Of a DNA stretch of 64,000 bases, positions 34,853-43,418 are shown piece after piece. The stretch is from Streptomyces sp. NBC_01439 (GTDB lineage Bacteria; Actinomycetota; Actinomycetes; Streptomycetales; Streptomycetaceae). A program made the position numbers and the translations under genes. Below the pieces are notes generated by a model, which saw only the letters and a program-made list of their open reading frames with translations, ran no database searches and was not told where the DNA came from. Every line of letters begins with the position of its first letter. Positions within the stretch are counted from its first letter, which is position 1. Location: assembly GCF_036227605.1 (NCBI RefSeq), contig NZ_CP109487.1, forward strand, positions 1,984,001 through 2,048,000, written 5' to 3'.

Positions 34853-35784
34853 CCCTTTCTCGGCGCTGTGCGCAGGACGGCGGCCACCTCGCGGAGCAGG
34901 CCGCTCTTGGTGGGACCCGGCGGGCCGGGGAGTACGTCGAAACCGGCGGCGGTGACGGCTCGCAGAGCCGCGCGCCCCCCTCCCACGAAGCCCGCGAGCA
35001 ACAGCCGGAGTCTGCCGTGCACGCTCCCCACGAGCGGGGTGCCTTCGTCCAGCAACGCGCGTGCGCGCTCGGTTTCGAATGCGACCAGCGAGCGTACGGA
35101 CGCGCCGGCGGACGGGGCCGCGAGCTCCGCCTCGGTCACGTGGAAGCGGCGCAGGTCCTCGGCGGGCAGGTAGATCCGGTCGCGACCGAGGTCCTCGGCG
35201 ACGTCCTGGATGTGTTCGACGATCTGCAGGGCGGTGCAGACGGCGTCGGAGCGGCGGATCCGTTCGGGGGTGCTGGTGCCGGTGAGGGCGAGCACCAGGC
35301 GGCCGACCGGGTTCGCGGACAGCTCGCAGTAGCCGGCCAGGTCGGCGTACGTCTCGTAGCGCGAGACCCGCTGGTCCTGGCGGTTGGCCTCGATCAGGGC
35401 GAGGAACGGCTCGGGGGTCAGGTCATGGGCGCGGACGACGGGCCGCAGGGCCTGCAGCAGCGGGTGCCGCGGCGCTCCGACGGGGCCGGAGCCGTTGAAG
35501 ACGCGGTGCAGGTCGGCTTCGAGGGCGTCGAGCATGGCGGGCCGGTCGTCGACCGCGGCGGGGTCGAGACCGAGGAGCACGGCGTCGCGCCCGCCGGGGG
35601 CCAGGTCGCCGTCGCCGATGTCGTCGACGAGGCGGGCGTACCCGTAGACGGCCGTCAGCCCGTCGCGCCAGGCGCGGGGCAGGAAGACGGGAGCGACGGG
35701 GAAGTTCTCCGCCGCCGCCTTGTCGAGGGTGGCACTCACGTGGACCGTGTCGGCCGGGGGTCGGATGCCGAGCCCCGGGGTCAC
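34849..35784 (-). CDS. hpnC: hydroxysqualene synthase HpnC
   Basis: A 311-residue squalene/phytoene synthase-family protein. Motifs: YARLVDDIGDGDLA, RQDQRVSRYETYADLAGYC and the second Asp-rich EHIQDVAEDLGRDRIYLP. HpnC turns presqualene diphosphate into hydroxysqualene. It is the first enzyme gene of the operon. The only plausible start is GTG at 35784, since no ATG or GTG occurs further upstream in frame; this start overlaps the stop of a short leader frame. Confidence 0.92.
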   Translation of the reverse strand: MTPGLGIRPPADTVHVSATLDKAAAENFPVAPVFLPRAWRDGLTAVYGYARLVDDIGDGDLAPGGRDAVLLGLDPAAVDDRPAMLDALEADLHRVFNGSGPVGAPRHPLLQALRPVVRAHDLTPEPFLALIEANRQDQRVSRYETYADLAGYCELSANPVGRLVLALTGTSTPERIRRSDAVCTALQIVEHIQDVAEDLGRDRIYLPAEDLRRFHVTEAELAAPSAGASVRSLVAFETERARALLDEGTPLVGSVHGRLRLLLAGFVGGGRAALRAVTAAGFDVLPGPPGPTKSGLLREVAAVLRTAPRKG

Positions 35785-35846
35785 CGCCCGCCGCCCGGGG
35801 CGGGGACGGCCGTCATGCCTGGGGGCCGGAGAATTCCCGTAGCCAT
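35781..35846 (-). CDS. possible 21-codon leader peptide before hpnC
   Basis: A short frame, ATG at 35846, encoding MATGILRPPGMTAVPAPGGGR and stopping with TGA that overlaps the hpnC GTG as GTGA. GGGAGA lies about ten bases before the ATG, whereas hpnC itself lacks a good ribosome binding site. It may serve to load ribosomes onto hpnC by coupling. The evidence is positional only. Confidence 0.4.
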   Translation of the reverse strand: MATGILRPPGMTAVPAPGGGR

Positions 35847-36069
35847 TGCCGTCACATCTCCCGTTCTACACTGCCGACCCATTACATACTATTTCGGACA
35901 CGCCGCCGGGGGATTCCCCGGGCTGCCCCAAGGCCCTTCAACTGCGGGGAATCGTCCCCTCTTGCCGCGATTGAGGACCGCCTCAGCTTACGCTGTAGAA
36001 CGTCGCGGAGCCCTCCCGGGTATTCGCTCCGCCACCGAATGTCGCCGCGAAATGCAAGTACACGATTGA
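35847..36069. other. promoter region of the hopanoid operon
   Basis: No gene is seen. Read leftward, the AT-rich patch at 35879-35893 (complement of CCATTACATACTATT) stands out in the GC-rich background and is a likely -10/-35 area for the hopanoid transcript. Confidence 0.45.
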
Positions 36070-36098
36070 GGCCCCCGCCGCGCTGAGCGGCGGGGGCC
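36070..36098. terminator. hairpin terminator of the glycopolymer operon
   Basis: A perfect 12-bp GC stem (36070-36081 with 36087-36098) and a GCTGA loop, placed 50 bases after the leftward ABC ATPase gene. It separates that operon from the hopanoid promoter. Confidence 0.85.
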
Positions 36099-36148
36099 TT
36101 CGGGTGAAGCGGAAAAGCGCCGGAAGGGGGCGCCGCGCGACCCGGAGG

Positions 36149-36931
36149 TCAGCCGTTGGTGGCCTTCTCGTATGCCGAGACGACTTCGTCGGTGGGCCCG
36201 TCCATCAGGAGCTCGCCCTTCTCCAGCCACAACACCCGGTCACAGGTGTCACGGATGGACTTGTTGTTGTGGCTCACCAGGAAGACCGTGCCGGCCTTCT
36301 GCCGCAGTTCGCGGATCCGGTCCTCCGAACGCACCTGGAAGCTGCGGTCACCGGTGGCCAGGGCCTCGTCGATCATCAGGACGTCGTGGTCCTTGGCCGC
36401 CGCAATGGAGAAGCGCAGGCGCGCCGCCATACCGGAGGAATAGGTGCGCATCGGCAGGGAGATGAAGTCGCCCTTCTCGTTGATGCCCGAGAAGTCGACG
36501 ATGCTCTGGTAACGCTGCTTGATCTGCTCGCGGCTCATGCCCATCGCGAGACCGCCGAGAACGACGTTCCGCTCGCCGGTGAGGTCGTTCATCAGGGCCG
36601 CGTTGACGCCCAGCAGCGAGGGCTGGCCGTCGGTGTAGACCTTGCCCTCCTCACAGGGCAGCAGGCCGGCGATGGCGCGCAGCAGGGTGGACTTGCCGGA
36701 GCCGTTGGAGCCGATGAGGCCGATCGCCTCGCCGCGGTAGGCGGTGAAGGAGACGCCGCGCACGGCGTGGACCCGCCGGACGCCCGGGGCGTCGCCCTTC
36801 TTCCGGCGGACTATCTTGCTGAGCGCGGCGGTGGCCGCGCCCTTGCCGCTGCTGCCGGTGTTGACCCGGTAGACGATGTGGACGCCGTCCGCGATCACGG
36901 TGGGGACGCGCCCCTGGGTGTTGTCAGCCAC
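36149..36931 (-). CDS. polysaccharide/teichoic-acid ABC exporter, ATPase
   Basis: A 260-residue ABC ATPase of the TagH/Wzt group. Walker A is GSNGSGKSTLL, the signature motif YSSGMAARL, Walker B VLMIDEALATGD, and the H-loop VSHNNKS. The signature and IDEALATGD form are typical of glycopolymer exporters. There is no C-terminal carbohydrate-binding domain. It overlaps the permease gene by 8 bases and is the last gene of the operon. It should power export of the polymer made by the upstream enzymes. Confidence 0.92.
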   Translation of the reverse strand: MADNTQGRVPTVIADGVHIVYRVNTGSSGKGAATAALSKIVRRKKGDAPGVRRVHAVRGVSFTAYRGEAIGLIGSNGSGKSTLLRAIAGLLPCEEGKVYTDGQPSLLGVNAALMNDLTGERNVVLGGLAMGMSREQIKQRYQSIVDFSGINEKGDFISLPMRTYSSGMAARLRFSIAAAKDHDVLMIDEALATGDRSFQVRSEDRIRELRQKAGTVFLVSHNNKSIRDTCDRVLWLEKGELLMDGPTDEVVSAYEKATNG

Positions 36932-37853
36932 GGCCGTAACGCTCCTCGGACTTCCAGAAGTACACGAAGCCGCCGAGGCCGATCACCACGGCCCAGCCCA
37001 CGGCGAAGGCCCACACGTGCGGGGGCAGGTTGTCGGCGGTGTAGTCGTTGATCAGGGCGAACCGGATGAGGTCCATGTAGATCGCGATCGGGTTCCACAG
37101 CAGCAGGTCGCTGATCCACTGCGGCTGTTCCTTGAGGTAGACCCCGATGGGGAACATGACGCCGGAGGCGTACATCCAGGTCCGCATCACGAACGGCATC
37201 AGCTGCGCCAGGTCGGGGGTCTTGGAACCCGCCCGCGCGAAGATCATGGCCAGACCGGTGTTGAAGACGAACTGGAGCGCCAGCGTCGGGATCACCAGCA
37301 GCCAGGAGAGCTTCGGGTAGTTCCCGAAGCACATGGCGATGACGAAGACGACGATCATCGAGTACAGCAGCTGGCCGAGCTGCTGGAGCGAGAAGGACAC
37401 CGGCAGGGAGGCGCGCGGGAAGTGCAGCGCCCGCACCAGGCCGAGGTTGCCCGAGATCGCCCGGACGCCCGCCATCAGCGAGCTCTGGGTGAAGGTGAAG
37501 ACGAAGATGCCCACCACCAGGAACGGGATGTAGACGTCCTTGGGCATCTCCCGGCCCGCTTTGAGGATCAGGCCGAAGATCAGCCAGTAGACGACCGCGT
37601 TGAGCAGCGGGGTCGCCACCTGCCAGACCTGGCCGAGCTTCGCCTGGCTGTACTGCGAGACCAGCTTGGCCCTGGAGAAGGCCATGATGAAGTGGCGCCG
37701 GCCCCAGAGCTGCCGCACGTAATCGCCGAGGCCCGGTCGGGCGCCGCTGACCGAGAGGCCGTACTTCCTGGCGAGCTCCGCGGGGCTCAGCCCCGCGTCG
37801 TCGGACAGCGGCCTGCTCGTGGCGAGGGCGCCGTCGTGGGTTGTGTCACTCAC
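36924..37853 (-). CDS. polysaccharide/teichoic-acid ABC exporter, permease
   Basis: A 309-residue integral membrane protein of the ABC-2/TagG family with six hydrophobic segments, beginning after a cytosolic stretch with YVRQLWGRRHFIMAFSRAKL, which is a family marker. It pairs with the ATPase gene it overlaps. It would move lipid-linked glycopolymer across the membrane. The ATG at 37853 opens MSDTTHDGALATS. About 95 bases separate it from the glycosyltransferase. Confidence 0.92.
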   Translation of the reverse strand: MSDTTHDGALATSRPLSDDAGLSPAELARKYGLSVSGARPGLGDYVRQLWGRRHFIMAFSRAKLVSQYSQAKLGQVWQVATPLLNAVVYWLIFGLILKAGREMPKDVYIPFLVVGIFVFTFTQSSLMAGVRAISGNLGLVRALHFPRASLPVSFSLQQLGQLLYSMIVVFVIAMCFGNYPKLSWLLVIPTLALQFVFNTGLAMIFARAGSKTPDLAQLMPFVMRTWMYASGVMFPIGVYLKEQPQWISDLLLWNPIAIYMDLIRFALINDYTADNLPPHVWAFAVGWAVVIGLGGFVYFWKSEERYGRG

Positions 37854-37947
37854 AAGTTGAAACTTTCGTCTTCAAGATGCGGCCAGGTGGGCATCAGGCT
37901 GGTGGCTCGAGGCCCGTGATCGCGTCATGTTCCCAGACGCGGGCTGG

Positions 37948-38832
37948 TCAGATGACAGGAGGTCGGCCCAGCCGGGTCAACCGCCAGACCGTTCGCCATC
38001 TCATCGGGCGGCGGGGCCCGCAGGGAGTGGTCCATCCCTCCCGGAAACCACCGAACCAGGCCTTGAGCGCGGGTGCCGACGGCCTGCGTACGAGCGTCAG
38101 CAGGAGCCAGACGCCCAGGTAGACCGGGACCAACGGGGCGGGCAGGTTCCGGCGGGCGAGCCACACCCGGTTACGAGCCACCATACGGTGGTAGACCGCG
38201 TGCCGGGAGGGGGCGGTCGTCGGGTGCAGCAGCACCATGTCCGACCGGTAGTCGATCAGCCACCCTGCGTCGAGTGCCCGCCAGGCCAGATCGGTCTCCT
38301 CGTGCGCGTAGAAGAACTCCCCCGGCAGCGCTCCGACCTGCTCGAACACCGTCGTGCGGACGGCGTTGGCGCCGCCCAGGAAGGTCGTCACGCGGGAGGA
38401 GCGCATCGGGTCGGAGGCGCGCAACCGCGGCACGTGCCGGCGCTGGGTGACACCGGTCTCCGGATCGGCGATCCGGAAGCTGATGATCCCGAGCGCGGGG
38501 TCCTCGGCGAAGGCCTGCCGGCACAGCTCGGCGGTGTCGGTGCGCTCCAGCAGCCCGTCGTCGTCCAGGAAGAGCAGTACGTCCACGTCGCGGCCACCGG
38601 GGCCGAAGGCCTCGATGCCGACGTTGCGCCCGCCCGGGATGCCCAGGTTCTCGGGCAGGTCGATGCTGCGGACGCCCTCGGGCAGGCCGGTGACCTGCAC
38701 GCCCTGGCCCACGACGACCACGTCGACGGGGGCTCCGTCCTGGCGGGCCACCGAGTCGAGGAGCGCCTTGAGCTCGTCGGGCCGATTGCCCATGGTGATG
38801 ATCACGGCGCCCAGCCGCAGCGGGGCGCTCAC
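37948..38832 (-). CDS. GT2 family glycosyltransferase
   Basis: A 294-residue GT-A fold glycosyltransferase. The N-terminal VIITMGNRPDELKALLDSV and the metal/nucleotide motif LLFLDDDGLLE are present, followed by the acceptor part with HEETDLAWRALDAGW. A single hydrophobic segment near residues 240-257 (PVYLGVWLLLTLV) suggests membrane attachment. The start is GTG at 38832, overlapping the stop of the CDP-alcohol transferase gene (GTGA). It probably decorates or primes the exported polymer. Confidence 0.88.
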   Translation of the reverse strand: MSAPLRLGAVIITMGNRPDELKALLDSVARQDGAPVDVVVVGQGVQVTGLPEGVRSIDLPENLGIPGGRNVGIEAFGPGGRDVDVLLFLDDDGLLERTDTAELCRQAFAEDPALGIISFRIADPETGVTQRRHVPRLRASDPMRSSRVTTFLGGANAVRTTVFEQVGALPGEFFYAHEETDLAWRALDAGWLIDYRSDMVLLHPTTAPSRHAVYHRMVARNRVWLARRNLPAPLVPVYLGVWLLLTLVRRPSAPALKAWFGGFREGWTTPCGPRRPMRWRTVWRLTRLGRPPVI

Positions 38833-39608
38833 TTGAGCCTGCTGGAGGCGAGGATGGACACCAGGTGCAGCACGGTCTGGAGCATCGCGATCGCGGCCAG
38901 CACGGCGACCCCGACGCGGGACCAGTAGAGGTCGCCCTGCATCTGGTCCACGACGGCCAGCACCAGGATGAGCAGCGAGGCCTCGATGCCCAGGATCAGG
39001 CGGTGGAACTTGAGCGCAGCGGCGGCCCGGCGCGCGAGGGCCATGCCCTTGGCGCGCGGCTCGGCCGCCGCGTCCTGGACCACCGGCTTCCCGGCCTGGT
39101 GGCGGGCGACGCCGACCAGGTCGGTCTCGGCCTTGATCAGGATGGCGCCGAGCGCGGCCAGGGTGCCCAGGAAGGCCCACAGCCAGTCGGCGCCCCCGGG
39201 GCCCCACAGGTCGGCGGCGCGCAGGCCGAAGCCGACCAGGACCGCCGCGTCGCACAGGTAGGCGCCGACCCGGTCCAGGTAGACCCCGGAGAGCGAGAAC
39301 TGCTTCTTCCAGCGGGCGACCTCGCCGTCCACGCAGTCGAGCAGCAGGTACAGCTGGACCGCGATCACGCCGAGGACGGCGCCCCAGATGCCCGGCACCA
39401 GCAGCGCCGGCAGGGCGAGGACGCCGGCGAGGGTCATCAGGTAGGTCAGCTGGTTCGGCGTGACCTTGGTGGTGACCAGGAAGCGGGTGATGCGCAGCGA
39501 GATCTCACGCATGTAGAGGCGCCCGCCCCAGTGCTCGCCACTGACCCGGTCCTTCACGCCCGCCGGGTGCACGACGGGCCTCAGTTCAGCTACGGATGGT
39601 CTTGGCAT
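38829..39608 (-). CDS. CDP-alcohol phosphatidyltransferase family protein
   Basis: A 259-residue membrane protein with about six hydrophobic segments. The family motif is seen as DCVDGEVARWKKQFSLSG followed by VYLDRVGAYLCD. Three of the four Asp residues are in place; the fourth, four residues after the third, is Ala. It should transfer a phosphoalcohol from a CDP donor to an acceptor alcohol, but the missing residue makes activity uncertain. It overlaps the upstream dehydrogenase by 23 bases. Confidence 0.85.
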   Translation of the reverse strand: MPRPSVAELRPVVHPAGVKDRVSGEHWGGRLYMREISLRITRFLVTTKVTPNQLTYLMTLAGVLALPALLVPGIWGAVLGVIAVQLYLLLDCVDGEVARWKKQFSLSGVYLDRVGAYLCDAAVLVGFGLRAADLWGPGGADWLWAFLGTLAALGAILIKAETDLVGVARHQAGKPVVQDAAAEPRAKGMALARRAAAALKFHRLILGIEASLLILVLAVVDQMQGDLYWSRVGVAVLAAIAMLQTVLHLVSILASSRLK

Positions 39609-40647
39609 AGTCGGCGTAAGCGTCCCTGATCTCGGCTGCGGACAGGTTGAGGTGCTCCAGGATCGTGAAGCGTCCCGGACGGGTCTGGGGGGCGTACTCG
39701 ACGGCCGCGACGAACTCGTCGATGCTGAAGCCGATCTCCTCGGGGCCGACCGGCAGACCGTGCCGCCGCAGCACCTCGACGAAGTGGCCGGACTGCTCGG
39801 TCGCCCCGCGCAGGTGCATCGCGAAGGCGGCGCCGATGCCGACCTGCTCCCCGTGGAGCGCGGAGCGCCCCGGGTGGAGCAGGTCGAAGGCGTGGCTGAT
39901 CTCGTGGCAGGCGCCGGACGAAGGGCGGGAGTCCCCGCTGATCGACATGGCGATGCCGGAGAGCACGAGCGCCTCGGAGAGCACGGTGAGGAACTCGTCG
40001 TCGCCGCACCCGCCGGGGTGGCGCAGTACGGACTCGCCGGCGGTACGGGCCATGGCGGCGGCCAGGCCGTCGACGGGCTCACCAGTGATCTTGTGCGAGA
40101 GCTCCCAGTCGGCGATGGCCGAGATGTTGGAGATCGCGTCACCGATGCCGGCCCGGATGAACCGGACCGGGGCTTCCTTGATCACGTCGAGGTCGATCAC
40201 CATGGCGATCGGGGTGGGCACGCCGTAGGAGCCGCGGCCGTTGTCGTTGTCCAGGATGGACACCGGCGAGCAGATGCCGTCGTGCGAGAGGTTGGTGGCG
40301 ACGGCCACCATGGGCAGCCCGACCCGCGCCGCGGCGTACTTGGCCACGTCGATGATCTTGCCGCCGCCCAGGCCCACGACGGCGTCGTAGCGGCGGCCCT
40401 TTATGTCGTCGGCCAGCTTGACCGCGGAGTCGATGGTGCCGTCGACGACCGCGTACCAGTCGGCGTGCGGCAGCACGGGCTCCAGCTTGGCGCGCAGCGC
40501 CACGCCGGAGCCTCCGCTGATCGCGATGGCCAGCTTGCCGGAGGCGGAGATCCGCTGGTCGGCCAGCAGGCCGGCCAGGTCGTCCATCGCCCCGCGACCG
40601 ATGTCGACGACGACGGGCGAGGGGATGAGCCTCGTCAGTACTGGCAT
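39586..40647 (-). CDS. glycerol-1-phosphate-dehydrogenase-like enzyme
   Basis: A 353-residue member of the iron-dependent alcohol dehydrogenase/dehydroquinate-synthase fold, closest in motif content to EgsA/AraM glycerol-1-phosphate dehydrogenases: VGLGGGKIIDVAKYAA (nucleotide), NLSHDGICSPVSI, and the metal ligands in ACHEISHAFDLL and ALHGEQVGIGAAF. It would reduce dihydroxyacetone phosphate or a related ketose phosphate to a polyol phosphate. ATG 40647 lies inside the end of the cytidylyltransferase gene (13-base overlap). Together they could make a CDP-polyol. Confidence 0.82.
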   Translation of the reverse strand: MPVLTRLIPSPVVVDIGRGAMDDLAGLLADQRISASGKLAIAISGGSGVALRAKLEPVLPHADWYAVVDGTIDSAVKLADDIKGRRYDAVVGLGGGKIIDVAKYAAARVGLPMVAVATNLSHDGICSPVSILDNDNGRGSYGVPTPIAMVIDLDVIKEAPVRFIRAGIGDAISNISAIADWELSHKITGEPVDGLAAAMARTAGESVLRHPGGCGDDEFLTVLSEALVLSGIAMSISGDSRPSSGACHEISHAFDLLHPGRSALHGEQVGIGAAFAMHLRGATEQSGHFVEVLRRHGLPVGPEEIGFSIDEFVAAVEYAPQTRPGRFTILEHLNLSAAEIRDAYADYAKTIRS

Positions 40648-41387
40648 GCGATCGTCCGGCCCTTGGCGAGGTCGTCGTGGTTGTCGATCTCGACCCACTT
40701 GACGTCGCCGATGGGGGCCACGTCGATGGTGAAGCCGTCGTTGACGAGCTGCTGGTAGCCGTCCTCGTAGTAGAGGTCGGGGTCGCGCTCGAAGGTGGTC
40801 TTCAGGGCCTCGGCCAGCTGCTCGGCGGCCTCGGCCTCGATGAGGGTGACGCCGATGTACTCGCCGGTGGCGTCGGCGGGGTCCATCAGCTTGGTGATCT
40901 TCCGCACTCCCTCACCGTCGGCGGTGACGACCTTCATCTCCTCATCGGCCAGGTTCTTGACCGTGTCGAGGGCGAGGATGATCTTCTGGCCGTTGCCGCG
41001 GGCGGCGAGCAGGGTGCGCTCGACCGAGACCGGGTGGACGGTGTCGCCGTTGGCGAGGATCACGCCCTGCTTCAGGACCTCGCGCGCGCACCACAGGGAG
41101 TAGGCGTTGTTCCACTCCTCGGCCTTGTCGTTGTCGATCAGCGTGATCTTGACGCCGTACTTGGCCTCCAGGGCCTCGCGGCGGGCGTACACGGCTTCCT
41201 TGCGGTAGCCGACGACGATGGCGACCTCGGTCAGGCCGACCTCGGCGAAGTTGCCCAGCGTCAGGTCGAGGACCGTGAGGCTCTCCTCGTCGCCCTCGGG
41301 GCCGACCGGCACGAGCGCCTTGGGCAGGGTGTCGGTGTAGGGACGCAGACGGCGTCCGGCACCGGCAGCGAGTACAAGGCCGATCAT
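40635..41387 (-). CDS. nucleotidyltransferase (CTP:phosphoalcohol cytidylyltransferase-like)
   Basis: A 250-residue NTP transferase. The N-terminal LVLAAGAGRRLRPYTDTLPKALVPV is the nucleotide-binding signature, and ILANGDTVH gives the metal-binding Asp. The form resembles phosphocholine/phosphoalcohol cytidylyltransferases (LicC-like). With the dehydrogenase it likely makes a CDP-activated polyol for the two CDP-alcohol transferases. The ATG at 41387 overlaps the stop of the preceding gene as ATGA. Confidence 0.88.
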   Translation of the reverse strand: MIGLVLAAGAGRRLRPYTDTLPKALVPVGPEGDEESLTVLDLTLGNFAEVGLTEVAIVVGYRKEAVYARREALEAKYGVKITLIDNDKAEEWNNAYSLWCAREVLKQGVILANGDTVHPVSVERTLLAARGNGQKIILALDTVKNLADEEMKVVTADGEGVRKITKLMDPADATGEYIGVTLIEAEAAEQLAEALKTTFERDPDLYYEDGYQQLVNDGFTIDVAPIGDVKWVEIDNHDDLAKGRTIACQY

Positions 41388-43177
41388 GCTGGTTCTCCTT
41401 CGTCATGTACGGCGGGTGCTCCGGAGGAGACCCAGAATCGGATGCTCTCCACGAGCACCACGAGTGCCACGAACACGGCCGAGGCCGTGAGCGCGACGGG
41501 GAAGTCCGCTTCGCGCGTTACGAGGACGGCCGCGAGGACCGTGATCAGCAGGACCCGGCCTTCGTGGCCGCCGATCGTCCGCACCAGCCAGTGCGGGGGC
41601 GCGCCGGTGCCGCCGCGGATGCGGTACACCGTGTCGTAGTGATGGTAGGCGACCGCCGCGATCAGGCCGAATGCCGCCGGGAGGGCCCCGGGGACGTCGG
41701 CCTTGACGGCGAGCGCGAGGACCGTGACGTATTCGGCGGCCCGGAACAGCGGCGGGACCAGCCAGTCCAGGGCGCCCCGGAGCGGTGCGGCGACGGCGAG
41801 GCCGGCCGACATGACGTAGATCACTGCGACGGCGATCAGCCGGGGGTCCCCGAAGGGCAGGAACACGGCGCCCGCGATCATCACCAGCGTGCCGAGGGCC
41901 GCCACGTACACGGAACCGAAGGACCCGGCCCGGCCGCGCAGCAGGCGGGCCTGGAGCTCGGCGAGCGGTCCCGAGTCGGCCAGGTCGGCCAGCGCCCGGG
42001 CCGCCCGGTCGGTGCGGGTGGCCTTGCGCGTCAGGGAGCGCAGGATGCGGCCGGCGGTGGTGTAGAGCGCGCCGAAGGCGCAGCCGATCAGCAGGGCGTA
42101 GAAGACGATCCGGGGGGTGGTGAAGGCGGTCAGCACCGCGATCATCGCCCAGCGCTCACCGATCGGCAGGATGATCATCCGACGGATCCACACGGTCCAG
42201 CCGACGCTGTCGAGCCGGTCGGAGAGGGCGGCCGTGGGGCTGGTGTTGGCGGTGGCGTCGTGGTTGGCCTCGTTGAAGGAGAAGTCCACGACGTGCCGGC
42301 AGGTCATCAGGATCATGGAGCCGACGGCCAGGGCCCAGACGTCGTCGCCGTTCCGGGCCGCGCCGAGCGCGAGGCCCGCGTAGAAGGAGTACTCCTTCGC
42401 GCGGTCGAAGGTGGCGTCGAGCCAGGCGCCCATCGTCGAGTACTGGAGCGAGTAGCGGGCGAGCTGCCCGTCGGTGCAGTCCAGTACGAAGGAGACGAGG
42501 AGCAGCACTCCGGCCGCCACGTAGCCCCAGCGTTCGCCCGTGGCGGCGCAGCCGGCGGCGATGAGCGCGGTGATCAGCGAGGCGGTGGTGACCTGGTTCG
42601 GGGTCAGGCCGCGGCGCGCGCACCAGCGGGCGATGTAGCGCGAGTACGGGCTGATGCAGAAGGTGGTGAAGAAGCCGTCGCGGGACTTCACGGCGGTGCG
42701 CAGGCGTACGGCCTCGTCGTCGACGGCGGCGACGGCGGCGGTCGCCGCTTCGCGCTCCGTCGGGCCGGCGGGGACGGCGGCGACGAGCGTGCCCAGTTCC
42801 GGTCGCTGGACGGTGGTCCCGGCGGCTTCGACGGCGGCGGCGAGCCGGTCCGGGTACGGGCCGGCGGCCTCTGCGTCGGCAGCCGCGCGGGCGGCGGCCT
42901 CGTCCAGGGCGCCGCGGGCCCCGGCCTGGACGGCGAGGGCACCGGTGACGGCGCAGGCGTCGAAGCGCGGGTCGGTCAGTGCGAGGCGCAGCGCGTGCAC
43001 GTGCCCGACGAAGGCGCTGTCGACGACGGCCACCCGCTGGTCGGTGGGGACGCCCGCCAGTGCGGCGGCGGCGTCCTTCGGGCCGGCTGCCGGGCGGACG
43101 TCGAAGCCGAGGGAGCGCAGCTCGTCCGCGAGCGGTGATCCGGGGACCGGCAGGCCGGTGAGGATGACGGTCGGCAG
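41384..43177 (-). CDS. DUF5941/CDP-alcohol phosphotransferase membrane protein
   Basis: A 597-residue protein. The N-terminal 190 residues are a soluble nucleotide-sugar-transferase-like part (ILTGLPVPGSPLADELRSLGFDV, HALRLALTDPRFDACAVTG). A CDP-alcohol phosphotransferase domain follows, with the complete motif DCTDGQLARYSLQYSTMG then AWLDATFD, and a C-terminal DUF5941 membrane region with about eight more hydrophobic segments. No ATG, GTG or TTG gives the whole N-terminus. A CTG at 43177 lies nine bases after AAGGAG and is taken as start; the frame is closed by a TGA just upstream. GTG at 43033 would lose 48 conserved-looking residues. First gene of the operon. Confidence 0.8.
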   Translation of the reverse strand: MPTVILTGLPVPGSPLADELRSLGFDVRPAAGPKDAAAALAGVPTDQRVAVVDSAFVGHVHALRLALTDPRFDACAVTGALAVQAGARGALDEAAARAAADAEAAGPYPDRLAAAVEAAGTTVQRPELGTLVAAVPAGPTEREAATAAVAAVDDEAVRLRTAVKSRDGFFTTFCISPYSRYIARWCARRGLTPNQVTTASLITALIAAGCAATGERWGYVAAGVLLLVSFVLDCTDGQLARYSLQYSTMGAWLDATFDRAKEYSFYAGLALGAARNGDDVWALAVGSMILMTCRHVVDFSFNEANHDATANTSPTAALSDRLDSVGWTVWIRRMIILPIGERWAMIAVLTAFTTPRIVFYALLIGCAFGALYTTAGRILRSLTRKATRTDRAARALADLADSGPLAELQARLLRGRAGSFGSVYVAALGTLVMIAGAVFLPFGDPRLIAVAVIYVMSAGLAVAAPLRGALDWLVPPLFRAAEYVTVLALAVKADVPGALPAAFGLIAAVAYHHYDTVYRIRGGTGAPPHWLVRTIGGHEGRVLLITVLAAVLVTREADFPVALTASAVFVALVVLVESIRFWVSSGAPAVHDEGEPA

Positions 43178-43418
43178 ACGAACTCACTCCTTGTAACGGA
43201 TTCCGAACGCGCGCGCTCATGGGGCGGCTGCACGTCGGCAGAGGCTATCGGATGAATGGAAGCAGGGGTTCACCACCCGTTTACGCCCCGATAAGCCGAA
43301 TATTCGGGCCCCGGGCCGGGTTCCGATCATCATTGACGATCACAGCGCGATACCACAAACGGCTCGGATGTTACGGTGGACGCGCCCCTGAACGTGTCGA
43401 GTGGAAAGAGGTGGGTTG
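43178..43418. other. divergent promoter region
   Basis: Separates the glycopolymer operon from a rightward short ORF. It holds the Shine-Dalgarno AAGGAG of the leftward gene (43187-43192) and a perfect 12-bp palindrome CCGAATATTCGG centred near 43293, a possible operator. No gene is supported. Confidence 0.5.
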
